From contig JAMOVR010000095.1 in NCBI GenBank assembly GCA_027061945.1, forward strand, positions 1-52,959: a stretch of DNA of 52,959 nucleotides. Direction: 5' to 3'. The notes under the pieces were generated by a model that searched no databases, was not told the DNA's origin, and saw only the letters and a list, made by a program, of their open reading frames with translations. This DNA comes from Candidatus Heimdallarchaeota archaeon. GTDB lineage: Archaea; Asgardarchaeota; Heimdallarchaeia; Heimdallarchaeales; JAJRWK01. Below, in pieces: positions 9,764 to 19,802 of this stretch (position 1 is the first letter of the stretch; every line of letters starts with the position of its first letter). The position numbers were made by a program, and so were the translations under genes.

Positions 9764-9878
9764 GGGGCACTCCTCTTTATGCTTTAATTAGATCCCCAAC
9801 AATTTACTTTTAAATAATTAAAGCTAGGGTATCTCTTATACTTCTTTCTCAATAACTTATTAAACAAAACACGTTTTT

Positions 9879-10373
9879 ATGTTCTTTTCCATAAAACAAT
9901 CAATGATGGAAGAATTTCCGCCGGGATTTGTTGTAAATACCGAAACAGCAATTGGCTCTAATGTGTTAAATCATCTTATTAATAAAGTAAGAAATCAACC
10001 TGGCTTTAGTTTGTTTGACTATGAAAAAGTAAAAGGTTCAAGACATATCTTAGCAGCAATTAATAATACAGTACGAAGGAAACAATACAATGACTTACGT
10101 GCTAAAAGCATAGAAACAGAATTTATTCTTTTTCTAAGCGGAGAACGTCAAATAATAAAAGCTCAGAAAGACATAGGTCTATCGGAAAAAACCCGAAAAA
10201 TAGGGATTATTATTTGGAAAATACACGATGCTGAGCATATCCTTAAGGAAATAGTAAATATAATTTCCAAAGAGGGAATGATTCTCAATGTTCATAAAAT
10301 TGATTACTCTGAAGATAATGGGTTAGAGGAGGATTTAGCTATAGAAAAGACTACTATGAGTAATTTAAAATGA
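9879..10373 (+). CDS. KEOPS complex subunit Cgi121-like
   Basis: KGSRHILAAINNTVRRKQYNDLRAKSIETEFILFLSGERQIIKAQKDIGLSEKTRKIGIIIW matches the Cgi121/TPRKB pattern; start may be the internal Met at 9906. Confidence 0.65.
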   Translation: MFFSIKQSMMEEFPPGFVVNTETAIGSNVLNHLINKVRNQPGFSLFDYEKVKGSRHILAAINNTVRRKQYNDLRAKSIETEFILFLSGERQIIKAQKDIGLSEKTRKIGIIIWKIHDAEHILKEIVNIISKEGMILNVHKIDYSEDNGLEEDLAIEKTTMSNLK

Positions 10374-10396
10374 GTATTATTATGACTAAATTAAAA

Positions 10397-10472
10397 TGGT
10401 GGGCCGGGGCGGAATTGAACCGCCGACCTCCACGATGTCAACGTGGCGTCATAGCCCCTAGACCACCGGCCC
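10397..10472 (-). tRNA. tRNA-Val(GAC), CCA encoded
   Basis: Cloverleaf: acceptor GGGCCGG/CCGGCCC, anticodon arm CCACG-UUGACAU-CGUGG, T arm GGCGGUUCAAUUCCGCC, 3' ACCA. Confidence 0.95.
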
Positions 10473-10647
10473 AAAGGGTATTTTACAATAAAAAGGGACA
10501 AGAAATGGTTTTTATGTTTGTCGCTTGTTGTTCTAGCTATTCGCAAATTTTTCAACACAGAAAAAACATCAAAGCAACAAGAATCTAACCACCCCAATAT
10601 CAAATAAAGCAAAATTTTTTCAAACAATTTTTTTAACATTCAAAAAG

Positions 10648-11664
10648 ATGAACCTAATAATCAAAAGAACTTTGTATTCGTTATCTATGGCTTACGTGCT
10701 AATGTATGTTTCAGAAATAATGTTTACTGCTACGAGCGTTCTTCTTTCTAATCTTTCCTACTTATTATTAGCATATCTATTTTATTTCATGGCTACTTGG
10801 ATATTACTATTTATAATAGAATATTTTCATGTAAATGATGTTTGGTCATTATTTTTAGCAGGTGCGTTTTATGGATGGATATTAGAAGGAATTTATAGGA
10901 CTACTATGTACTCTGCATTCCCTATATATCTCTCATGGATTGGTTTAGCCTGGCATGACTTATTATCAGTCATTATCTTTTTCTATTTTATTCGTCGTTC
11001 AATAATCTTAGATGATAAGAAAACAATAGCCATCACAACAAGTTTATTGGGGATCTTATGGGGAATTTTCCAGGCAGGATGGAGTCAGATAAAAGTATCA
11101 ACAGTCTCTCCATTTGTTTTCTCCATATATTCATTTTTTGCAACGATACTCCTAATTATTGCATTATTTGGTTGTGGCTTTTTCTATGAAGTAAAGTTTG
11201 ACCCTGGTCTTAAAGAAAGTTCAGTATATTTTCTCCTTCTCATCATCATATATTTTTTCGATGTAGTATTTTATCTTCAAGCCTTATTCTTAGTTCCTAT
11301 ACTTTATTTTCTAAATTATTATCCGTTAAATAGACATAGAAAAGTCCATAAAGAAGAAAAATCTCTAATTCAAATTTTAAATGATGCGATAATAATTAAA
11401 AAGGTGTCTCAAGATAAAACTTTCTTAGTTAGCTTGTTATTAATTCTACTCATACCACTTTTTGCTTCATTTAGTTATTACTTGTTTTCTCCTCTTACAA
11501 TATCTAGTGATATTTTTGGGTGGATCTTCATAATTCTAACGTTTACGGGGTTTATTATTTATATAATCGCTTATATTAAAGTTCTCAGAAGAGCTCCTAA
11601 AATAGAAAACGATAATCTTTTAGCGCAAATCACTAAAGAAAAGAATAGTAAACGCAAAAAATAG
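10648..11664 (+). CDS. Multi-pass membrane protein
   Basis: 338 aa with repeated hydrophobic segments. Confidence 0.7.
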   Translation: MNLIIKRTLYSLSMAYVLMYVSEIMFTATSVLLSNLSYLLLAYLFYFMATWILLFIIEYFHVNDVWSLFLAGAFYGWILEGIYRTTMYSAFPIYLSWIGLAWHDLLSVIIFFYFIRRSIILDDKKTIAITTSLLGILWGIFQAGWSQIKVSTVSPFVFSIYSFFATILLIIALFGCGFFYEVKFDPGLKESSVYFLLLIIIYFFDVVFYLQALFLVPILYFLNYYPLNRHRKVHKEEKSLIQILNDAIIIKKVSQDKTFLVSLLLILLIPLFASFSYYLFSPLTISSDIFGWIFIILTFTGFIIYIIAYIKVLRRAPKIENDNLLAQITKEKNSKRKK

Positions 11665-11766
11665 TTTTTTTAGGTCTTTTTTTTTAGTCTTCTTCATAGT
11701 TTTCAGTCTTTTTTCCATGTTTTACCAAGAAAGGTATTTGTATTTCTCATTAATAATCGTATATGA

Positions 11767-13701
11767 GTGATCTTTATGGCAGAAGGCGTAGCCAGTTCTA
11801 CAACTCCTGAAGGAAAACCAAAGTCAATGTTTGAAAAAATAATTGATGGAGAATATAAAATACCTTTTGAAGAGAGGCTCCGTTTAGACTTAAAACCAGA
11901 TGAAATACCCCCATTACCCAAAGGTGAAGAAGCATTAAAACCAAGTACGGTTGCAGGATGGCAAACAGAAGCTATAATTCGAGCTATGATTAATAATCTA
12001 CATAATGGCTCTGATTGGGAAACTTTATTTATATATGGTGGATCTGGAAGAGTAGCTAGAAACTGGAAAGCATTCTTTGAAACGATTGAGCTTCTAAAAA
12101 CACTTAAGCCTAATGAGACATTATTCCTTCAAAGTGGTGTTCCCTATGGAAAGACAATAACTCATCCATGGGCTCCAAGAATCGTAGTGACAAACAGCAT
12201 TATTGTTCCAGAATGGGCTAAATATTTTAACAACATGGTTGAGGCTGGGCTAACAGTATATGGTCAAATGACTGCAGGGTCTTTCTGTTTCATTGGGCTA
12301 CAAGGAATTATTCAAGGCACTTATGAAACAATTGCAGCAGCTATTAAAAATGCAGAAAAAAGTCCCGCATATCAAAAATTATCAGACTTTGAAAAACAGA
12401 TCATTGTCAGTGCAGGATTAGGTCTCATGAGTGGAGCACAACCATTAGCCATTAAAATGAATGGAAAAATAGCGATTATTGCGGAAGTTAACCCGAAACA
12501 AATCGACCGTTTATATAATTTAGGAAGAGACCGTGGAACACCATACTTAGACATAAAAGTTGACAGCGTTGAAGAAGCAATTAGAATTGCAAAAGAATAT
12601 GCCGAAAAGAAGGAAGCTGTGTCGATAGGAGTATTAGCTAATGCTGTTGACTTGTTACAGTACTTGGTAGATAATAATATTACTCCTCATGTTCTCACAG
12701 ATCAGACTTCTGCTCATGATATGCTAAATGGTTATGTCCCTGCAGGGATGACTTATGAAGAAGCAATTAAACTTAGAGAAGAGAACCCCAAAGAATATGA
12801 AAAGAAAGCATATGAAACTGTTAAAAGACACGTAGAATTAATGCTCGAGCTTCAAAAACGTGGAGCAGAAACTTTTGACTATGGGAACAATATTAGAGGG
12901 CAAGCACTAAAAGCAGGAGTCAAAAATGCATTTGACTTTGAGGGATTTGTACCTAAATATATCAGACCATTATTTATGGAAGGAAAAGGTCCATTCAGAT
13001 GGGCAGCACTTTCAAATGACCCACAAGATATTTTGGTAACTGATGAATATGCAAAGAAACTTTTCTATGATGATCCACAATTAGTCAATTGGATTGACTT
13101 AGCAGAAAAGTATATCCCATTCGAAAAAGGATTACCAGCCAGAGTTTTTTGGGCTGGTTTCTTCGGTAGAGCTGCTTTTGGAATGTTGATGAATAAGCTA
13201 GTTGCTGAAGGCAAACTAAAAGCACCGGTATTTATTGCGAGAGATCACTTAGACGGTGGTTCTGTAGCGTCACCATTCCGAGAAACGGAAGGAATGAAAG
13301 ATGGTAGCGATGCTATAGGGGACTACCCCGTCCTAAATTTATTAGGTAATGCATTAGGAGGAGCAACATTAGTAGCTTATCATGGTGGTGGGGGTGTTGG
13401 AGTAGGTTATTCTCTCCACGCTGGACAAATTGTTGTTGCTGACGGGACGAGGATTGCACAAGAAAAGCTCTTCCGAGTGTTATTATGGGATCCTATGTCT
13501 GCAATTTTGAGACATGCTGCTGCAGGTTATGAAAAAGCAATTAATATCGCAAAAGAATATGGATTAGTGGTACCCGGAATATTAGAAAACAAGGAAATAG
13601 ACTACAAAGGACTATACAATAAAATTATTGAGACTGTCAAGGAGAGAACAGGAATAGATCTATGGCCACCAATGGAAAAAATAGAATTAGCTCTTCTTTA
13701 A
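11767..13701 (+). CDS. hutU: Urocanate hydratase-like protein
   Basis: GLMSGAQPLAIKMNGK..AEVNPKQIDR, VLTDQTSAHDMLNGYVPAGMTYEEA, GGATLVAYHGGGGVGVGYSLHAGQIVVADGT. Confidence 0.93.
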   Translation: MIFMAEGVASSTTPEGKPKSMFEKIIDGEYKIPFEERLRLDLKPDEIPPLPKGEEALKPSTVAGWQTEAIIRAMINNLHNGSDWETLFIYGGSGRVARNWKAFFETIELLKTLKPNETLFLQSGVPYGKTITHPWAPRIVVTNSIIVPEWAKYFNNMVEAGLTVYGQMTAGSFCFIGLQGIIQGTYETIAAAIKNAEKSPAYQKLSDFEKQIIVSAGLGLMSGAQPLAIKMNGKIAIIAEVNPKQIDRLYNLGRDRGTPYLDIKVDSVEEAIRIAKEYAEKKEAVSIGVLANAVDLLQYLVDNNITPHVLTDQTSAHDMLNGYVPAGMTYEEAIKLREENPKEYEKKAYETVKRHVELMLELQKRGAETFDYGNNIRGQALKAGVKNAFDFEGFVPKYIRPLFMEGKGPFRWAALSNDPQDILVTDEYAKKLFYDDPQLVNWIDLAEKYIPFEKGLPARVFWAGFFGRAAFGMLMNKLVAEGKLKAPVFIARDHLDGGSVASPFRETEGMKDGSDAIGDYPVLNLLGNALGGATLVAYHGGGGVGVGYSLHAGQIVVADGTRIAQEKLFRVLLWDPMSAILRHAAAGYEKAINIAKEYGLVVPGILENKEIDYKGLYNKIIETVKERTGIDLWPPMEKIELALL

Positions 13702-13738
13702 TCATCTAATAAAAAATATTAATTAATAAATTAAGAGT

Positions 13739-14238
13739 TCATAATTTTTTCATAACCAATATGTGTTGATGAATAATGTTTGGAATATATGAGTAAGGAT
13801 ATCCATAGGGTCTAAGTTTAATTCCTATAAAAACCCAAATGATATCTGCCTTTAGAATAAAACCAATTGTTTTCTAGTTCGTTGACTAATCTCGCATTAT
13901 TTAACTGATATATTCCTTTTTGATAAGGATTTCTGATAATTATTACCAAATATTTTTGTTTTTTAATACGCGATATGTTTTTTTAAAAACGTAATTAGTT
14001 TTTCAAAAAATCCATCTGTATTCTTTAAATCTGCCAAGTCTTCTTTATGATTTGAATGCATATTATAAGTTGTCTTCCGATTACTAAATTTCTTGTATTC
14101 CCCATTGCTTATTGTTATATTCTAAGTGAATATTATACGGAGTATCCGTACAACAAGACTAATACTTTCGTCTTCTAGTTCCTTTTCTAGTTCCTTCAAT
14201 AACTTAAGAGCGTCTCCCTGTTGAAGTTCCTGTTTTTT
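13739..14238 (-). pseudogene. Degraded N6/N4-type DNA methyltransferase
   Basis: Minus-strand fragments in shifting frames: QELQQGDALKLLKELEKELEDESISLVV / TDTPYNIHLEYNNKQWG / YKKFSNRKTTYNMHSNHKEDLADLKNTDGFFEKLITFLKKHIAY / KYLVIIIRNPYQKGIYQLNNARLVNELENNWFYSKG / IKLRPYGYPYSYIPNIIHQHILVMKKL*. Confidence 0.75.
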
Positions 14239-14241
14239 AAC

Positions 14242-14408
14242 TTTCTCGGCGGGAAATCCTCTTCCGAAAGGGAGGGGATGAAAGCCGAAAACATCATATG
14301 TTTTTTTGTATATTTTTTTCTTGCAGGGCTGGGACGGCTCGTAGCGCCTGTGGAGAGAGTCTCCTCTGTGAAGCAGGAAGTCCCTCGCAAAAGCAAGGGG
14401 TAGTTCAC
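14242..14408 (+). mobile_element. IS200/IS605-type relic (omega-RNA / tnpB 3' end), copy A
   Basis: ~167 bp near-identical to 41780-41943; encodes ..VAPVERVSSVKQEVPRKSKG* in frame; hairpin tcggc..gccga; TTAA on left flank; ends gtagttcac. Confidence 0.7.
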
Positions 14409-14839
14409 ACGTCTAGAATTACAAATACGTACCATTTTCCATTTTCCTTTTTTTCTACTTTGAGTAAGTGCCAAGTAACTGCCTTAATATCCATGCCTAT
14501 TTCGTGTTTGTTAATGTCAGTAATATCTGCCTTTCCTCTTAAAAAGGCCTTAATTTTCCCATCAAAATATTTTACTTTTGCTCTTAGTTCTTTGAAAATT
14601 AGTCCTTCAGCATCTTTCAAAAAAATTATTTCTTCTAAGCAATCTAATAATAGTCTTTCTTCATTTTCTGCTTCTAACTCTATTTTTTTCTCAATTTTCC
14701 CTTCAATGGTCTCGATTTTAGCCATAAGTTTAATCATTGCCTCTATAGTTTCATTTAATGCTTGTTCGAAACTCTCTGCATCATAAACCTCAATGGCAAC
14801 ATCTGCGATAGCAGTATCTTCAGGATATCTATAAGGCAT
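14405..14839 (-). CDS. Archease
   Basis: MPYRYPEDTAIADVAIEVYDAESFEQALNE..LLLDCLEEIIFLKDAEGLIFKELRAKV..HEIGMDIKAVTWHLLKVEKKENGKWYVFVILDV matches archease. Confidence 0.88.
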   Translation of the reverse strand: MPYRYPEDTAIADVAIEVYDAESFEQALNETIEAMIKLMAKIETIEGKIEKKIELEAENEERLLLDCLEEIIFLKDAEGLIFKELRAKVKYFDGKIKAFLRGKADITDINKHEIGMDIKAVTWHLLKVEKKENGKWYVFVILDV

Positions 14840-15062
14840 CTGAAAGAAAGTACGGTTAGAGTTATTAAAATAATTATTTTGTATAAGAAAAATTTGTAAT
14901 TGTAGTATGTGATTTCTTCCAGGAACTCTTAATTTATATTTTTTTAAAAAAAGGTTATCTACGACAATAGAATCACTAAAAAAACAAAGTAAATAAATAA
15001 ATAAAAATAGCTTAATAACTAATTATTATCTCTAAAAACTAAAAAAACATTATTCATTAGGA

Positions 15063-18035
15063 GTGATTGAAATGGCTGATAAAAATATTTTTGAAAGAGT
15101 AGATAATGTTACTTGGAAAATTCCTCGGACCTATAAAAAAACTATGAGGACAGATGCGATAATCTTTGGGACTGAAAAAATTATCGAACAAATGGATGAT
15201 TATGTAATTAATCAGATTACTAACGTTGCAAGTTTACCTGGTATCGTTGGTAACGCCATGGCCATGCCAGATGCACATATGGGTTATGGGTTTCCTATTG
15301 GAGGAGTTGCTGCTTTTGACTTAGAAAATGGAGTTATATCTCCAGGCGGAATTGGTTTTGATATCAATTGTTTAGCGGCAGATACAAAGATTTTACTCGA
15401 ACATGGATATACTAAAACCATTGCCCAGTTACAAGAAGAATGGAAAGATGAAAAAGTAATAGTAATGGATTTTAATAAGAAAACCCCCATAGAAGCAAAA
15501 ATGATTTATTTCTTTTCTAAAAAACCAGACACTCCTGTATTTAAAATACGAACTGTAAGTGGTAATCAAATAATTGTCACTGCAGATCATCCGATTAAAA
15601 CTCCAAAAGGAATGATAAATGCCGAAGAACTAAAAGAAAATGACAAAATCGCAGTATACCCATTCAAAGGAGTTCCTTACGAAGAACCCGAAAGTACAAC
15701 AATTCTCGCCGAAGAAGATCTTAAGCTATTAAATTTAAGCCAAGATAATTTGAAAGAAATCATTTCTGAACTAAAAAAGAAAGAATTACTTCCATTAAGA
15801 CTTAATTCCCCTAAATTACCTTATCTTATCAAAATCTTTGGCTATCTACTTGAGAGTGGAAACATTGTGAATATAACTCATAAGAAAGGAGTTGTATGGT
15901 TTTATGGGCAAAAGGAAGATCTCTTAGACATCCGTAAGGATCTTTTAAGGCTTGGTTGGTATTCTTCCGATATTGTTATGAAAACAAAAGATATCCCAAT
16001 TGAAACAGCATATGGTGAAGAAATAATTCAAAAAACAGAATATCAAATCAAAATAGATTCTCAAAGTCTTGTTGCATTATTAACAGCATTGGGATTTCCT
16101 TTAGGTAATAAGTCTGCACAAGACTATGAAATTCCTTATTGGATTAATTTGGCACCTTTATGGATGAAGAGACTTTTTTTAGCATCATATTTTGGGGCAA
16201 AACTAAGTACACCTCGAACAATTTTAAATAATGGATATGAGTTTTACACGCCAACCATAAAATTAATCAAAAAATCACAAAATTCAAAATCTGGCTATTC
16301 CTTCTTAAATCAAATTAAAAACTTACTTAACGAATTTGGAATAAAAACCGATGAGATCTCAGAAAATATTATTGTTTCCCCGGAAAATAACGCTTCTGAA
16401 GAAATTATTCTAAAATTGACAATTACACCAGATACTGAAAATCTAATTAATTTATATTCTAAAATTGGTTTTGAATATAGCAGGAAAAAACAGCTTTTGG
16501 GATTAATGGCAACACATTACCTTAAAATTAAACAATTAGCAATGTTTTCTGAGCATGCAAATGTTCAGACAAAAAACATTGAAAACAAAAAACTAATTGA
16601 GCTCTTAAATCAAAACCAAAACGCTATTGAAGCACATACTACGATAAGCACACATTCTTCCCAAGAAAAAAAAGGAGCATATTCTACTTCTGATCTTTTA
16701 ACATTTGAACAATTCATAGAAATAAATGCAATATATGAAAATGGAGCAATTGGTTGGGTTTGGGATGAAATAAAGAACATTGAAGAGTTAAAAAATTATG
16801 ATGATCTGGTTTATGACTTTACTGTTGATCATGAAGATCATAATTTTATTGCTAATAATATTGTAGTTTCAAACTGTGGTATGAGACTAATCCGAACAAA
16901 TCTAACAATTGATGAGGTTAGGCCGAAAATAAAAGAATTAGTCTCAACATTGTTTGACATGATTCCAGTAGGTGCTGGTAGAAAAGGCTTTGTCCCATTA
17001 AACAGAGCAGAGTTTGAAGAAGTAGTTACTATGGGCGTAGATTGGACTGTTGAAAAGGGCTTTGCCTGGAAAAATGACAAAGATCACACTGAAGCAAGAG
17101 GGCGTTTAGAAGATGCTGATCCTGAAGCAATTAGCGCTAGGGCATTCAAAAGGGGAAAAGATCAGTTAGGTACCCTTGGCAGTGGAAATCATTATTTAGA
17201 GATTCAATATGTCCATCCAGGGGATATTCATGATCCCGAAACTGCTAAAGCATTTGGAATAGAACAGGAAAATCAAGTTACTGTAATGGTTCATTGTGGA
17301 TCTCGTGGATTTGGACATCAAATAGGTACCGATTATCTTAAACTATTTCTTGATATCATGCCAAAATATGGTATTAAAGTTTTAGACCGTGAGCTCGCAT
17401 GTGCCCCATTTAATTCACCAGAAGGACAGAGATATTGGAAAGCAATGAGTGCAGCCGCAAACATGGCTTGGGCCAATAGACAAGTAATAACCTACCAATT
17501 AAGAAAAGCATTTGAGAAAGTGTTCAAAACTCCTGCTGAAGACCTCGGTATGGAATTGGTGTATGATGTGGCCCATAACATAGCAAAAATTGAAGAATAT
17601 GAGATAAATGGTAAAAGGCGTAAATTAATAGTCCACAGGAAAGGGGCCACTAGATCTTTTGGCCCTGGACAACCAGAACTGCCCGTTGAATACAGAAAAT
17701 ATGGGCAACCAGTAATTATCGGGGGTTCCATGGAAACAGGTTCTTATCTTTTAGTAGGCACGGAAACAGCAATGAGGAAAACATTCGGTAGTACTGCACA
17801 TGGCTCAGGTAGAACAATGAGTAGGAGAAAAGCAAAACGTAGTGTTAGAGGTGATGAACTTCAAAAACAAATGGAGAAAAAAGGAATCTACGTCAAAGCT
17901 GCATCAATGAGTGGTTTAGCAGAAGAAGCAGGTTTTGCTTACAAAAATATTGATGAAGTTATTCACTCAGTTCACTTAGCAGGAATATCTAAACCAGTAG
18001 TTAAGTTAAGACCTATTGGAAACATAAAGGGATAA
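15063..18035 (+). CDS. rtcB: RtcB tRNA ligase precursor with intein
   Basis: Exteins: MAMPDAHMGYGFPIGGVAAFD..GGIGFDIN//CGMRLIRTNL; GTLGSGNHYLEIQ, MVHCGSRGFGHQ, HRKGATRSFGPG, GSMETGSYLLVG. Confidence 0.97.
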   Translation: MIEMADKNIFERVDNVTWKIPRTYKKTMRTDAIIFGTEKIIEQMDDYVINQITNVASLPGIVGNAMAMPDAHMGYGFPIGGVAAFDLENGVISPGGIGFDINCLAADTKILLEHGYTKTIAQLQEEWKDEKVIVMDFNKKTPIEAKMIYFFSKKPDTPVFKIRTVSGNQIIVTADHPIKTPKGMINAEELKENDKIAVYPFKGVPYEEPESTTILAEEDLKLLNLSQDNLKEIISELKKKELLPLRLNSPKLPYLIKIFGYLLESGNIVNITHKKGVVWFYGQKEDLLDIRKDLLRLGWYSSDIVMKTKDIPIETAYGEEIIQKTEYQIKIDSQSLVALLTALGFPLGNKSAQDYEIPYWINLAPLWMKRLFLASYFGAKLSTPRTILNNGYEFYTPTIKLIKKSQNSKSGYSFLNQIKNLLNEFGIKTDEISENIIVSPENNASEEIILKLTITPDTENLINLYSKIGFEYSRKKQLLGLMATHYLKIKQLAMFSEHANVQTKNIENKKLIELLNQNQNAIEAHTTISTHSSQEKKGAYSTSDLLTFEQFIEINAIYENGAIGWVWDEIKNIEELKNYDDLVYDFTVDHEDHNFIANNIVVSNCGMRLIRTNLTIDEVRPKIKELVSTLFDMIPVGAGRKGFVPLNRAEFEEVVTMGVDWTVEKGFAWKNDKDHTEARGRLEDADPEAISARAFKRGKDQLGTLGSGNHYLEIQYVHPGDIHDPETAKAFGIEQENQVTVMVHCGSRGFGHQIGTDYLKLFLDIMPKYGIKVLDRELACAPFNSPEGQRYWKAMSAAANMAWANRQVITYQLRKAFEKVFKTPAEDLGMELVYDVAHNIAKIEEYEINGKRRKLIVHRKGATRSFGPGQPELPVEYRKYGQPVIIGGSMETGSYLLVGTETAMRKTFGSTAHGSGRTMSRRKAKRSVRGDELQKQMEKKGIYVKAASMSGLAEEAGFAYKNIDEVIHSVHLAGISKPVVKLRPIGNIKG
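15369..16874 (+). other. Intein in RtcB (~502 aa) with degenerate LAGLIDADG domain
   Basis: Begins CLAADTKILLEHGY after GFDIN; block B TADHPIKT; ends DHNFIANNIVVSN before extein Cys; LAGLIDADG-like IFGYLLESGN and LFLASYFGAKLS. Confidence 0.95.
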
Positions 18036-18150
18036 TTTATTAAAAAATAAATTAAAAAATTAACTATATCTTCCTCTACTTCCTTTTCTTTTCCCTATCA
18101 TCCAAACGATATGATTTTATTATTAAAAAACGAGATGACTTCAGATTGCT

Positions 18151-19521
18151 TTGAAAAACAATGGTTCTCTTTTAGTTCCTATTAATTATCAACAAAAAAT
18201 AGTAACTCCTTTTAATTCATTAAATCGTTTTCTTATATATTATGTTGCTTTTATAATTAGGGCCGTTACAGCGGTGTTATTTATAGATCGAATTGATGGT
18301 TCGGTTTTCATACAAACAACAAAGGATATCTTACTATACAAAACAGAACTATATTTCGATTCAACTTTGCAGTATAAATTCAATTATTTCCCTTTAGTAT
18401 ATCTGATATATTTACCTTCAATGGCTTTCTATTACTTTATATTTCCAATTAAATCACCCGCTTTTGAACGTTTATTTTTAAAACTTCCTCTAATTCTTGG
18501 CGAATTATTTGCAGCTTATCTGTTCCGCCCAATAAATAAAAAAACCATGGTTTCAACTTTGGAATTATTTATCCTATTTAATCCTTTTATTTTGTATGCT
18601 GGTAGTTATAAGTCTCAGTTTGATATATTTCCCGGCATTTTTATGTTATTAGCATGGAGAAAAAAAATAGAAGAAAGACCTTATGCTTCCGGCATTTTTT
18701 CAGGAATTGCAATGATGATGAAGCAATATTCATTGTTATTCTCATTTTTTATATGGCTACATTATGTTAGGCATGATAAAAAAAAGGCATATTATCATTC
18801 GCTTGGAATTATTACGGTGTTTATCCCTGTTTTAGGAATTGGCGCTCTATTAAATCCACATGGAATGATTTATCATGCTATTTTATTTCATTTAGGTAGA
18901 AATCCTAATGGTTATTCTCTAACAGTAATTATTTACTATGCAACTTTAGCAATCTTGTCTTTTTTAGGGTCTTTTCAAATAATAACTACTTTAATCGCCC
19001 AAGGAATCCTTTTAGTTGCTAACTTCTTACTTCTTTATTTATTAGTTAAAATAAGCATAAGGGTATGGAATACACCCAAAAATGATTATGCTGGACTGCT
19101 ATATAACGTATTGTTAGGATTTGGGATCTTTTATTTTTTAAATAAAGGATTTTTATTTCACTATTTAGCAGCGTTCTTTGTATTGTTAACTGAATATTGG
19201 CGAATTACTAGGCGTAAACCATCTTTAAGGTTGTTAGCTTGGGAAATTGCTTTTATTCCCATAATTTATGCTTTGCGAATAATTCTTATGGTGCCTATTG
19301 ATATTAAAGTTTTAATTGGTCCTAATTGGTTTTTGATTTTATGGATAATTCTCATTCTTATTCATATGCTCATTATTATACTTATTACAATAATAAAAGG
19401 AAAGAATTATCTATTTTATAACAAAAAAGTAAAGATAGGATATGTTATTTTTCTTATTCTTTTGCCTCTCCATTTCTATGGCCTATATTTGACCCTTAAA
19501 CTCCAACTTTATACTCCATAA
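18151..19521 (+). CDS. GT-C-type membrane glycosyltransferase-like protein
   Basis: 456-aa multi-TM; FNPFILYAGSYKSQFDIFPGIFMLLAW and MMKQYSLLFS typical of polyprenyl-dependent GT-C families. Confidence 0.6.
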   Translation: MKNNGSLLVPINYQQKIVTPFNSLNRFLIYYVAFIIRAVTAVLFIDRIDGSVFIQTTKDILLYKTELYFDSTLQYKFNYFPLVYLIYLPSMAFYYFIFPIKSPAFERLFLKLPLILGELFAAYLFRPINKKTMVSTLELFILFNPFILYAGSYKSQFDIFPGIFMLLAWRKKIEERPYASGIFSGIAMMMKQYSLLFSFFIWLHYVRHDKKKAYYHSLGIITVFIPVLGIGALLNPHGMIYHAILFHLGRNPNGYSLTVIIYYATLAILSFLGSFQIITTLIAQGILLVANFLLLYLLVKISIRVWNTPKNDYAGLLYNVLLGFGIFYFLNKGFLFHYLAAFFVLLTEYWRITRRKPSLRLLAWEIAFIPIIYALRIILMVPIDIKVLIGPNWFLILWIILILIHMLIIILITIIKGKNYLFYNKKVKIGYVIFLILLPLHFYGLYLTLKLQLYTP

Positions 19522-19640
19522 TTATAATTTTACCGTATTCAAATGTCTTTTAAATCCAAGAAATATTAGCCTATGCGCGATGAGATAAGGGTTAAAAGTT
19601 TAATAGTATGGTGAGTAAAAAGACATAGTAGGTGGTAGTT

Positions 19641-19802
19641 ATGCCAAGATGTCCTAAATGTGGTTCAACCAAGGTAAGAAAAGTGGAAGACAAAACAAAA
19701 ATCGTAGCAGTAATTGGACACACTCCCAGATACAAAACTTATTACATCTGTGGAAATTGTACATATCAATGGGATCCAGAAGAACAAAAATCAACAGAAT
19801 GA
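19641..19802 (+). CDS. 53-aa zinc-ribbon protein (below ORF-track cutoff)
   Basis: MPRCPKCGSTKVRKVEDKTKIVAVIGHTPRYKTYYICGNCTYQWDPEEQKSTE*; two CxxC; upstream ggtggt RBS. Confidence 0.75.
   Translation: MPRCPKCGSTKVRKVEDKTKIVAVIGHTPRYKTYYICGNCTYQWDPEEQKSTE

Noticed and set aside
10391-10639. 82-aa minus ORF and 72-aa plus ORF (10370-10588)
   Set aside because: Both run through tRNA-Val; peptide text such as CQRGVIAPRPPA is the tRNA sequence translated.
14298-14786. 162-aa plus-strand ORF
   Set aside because: Antisense to archease and partly relic copy A; low-complexity Ser-rich translation.
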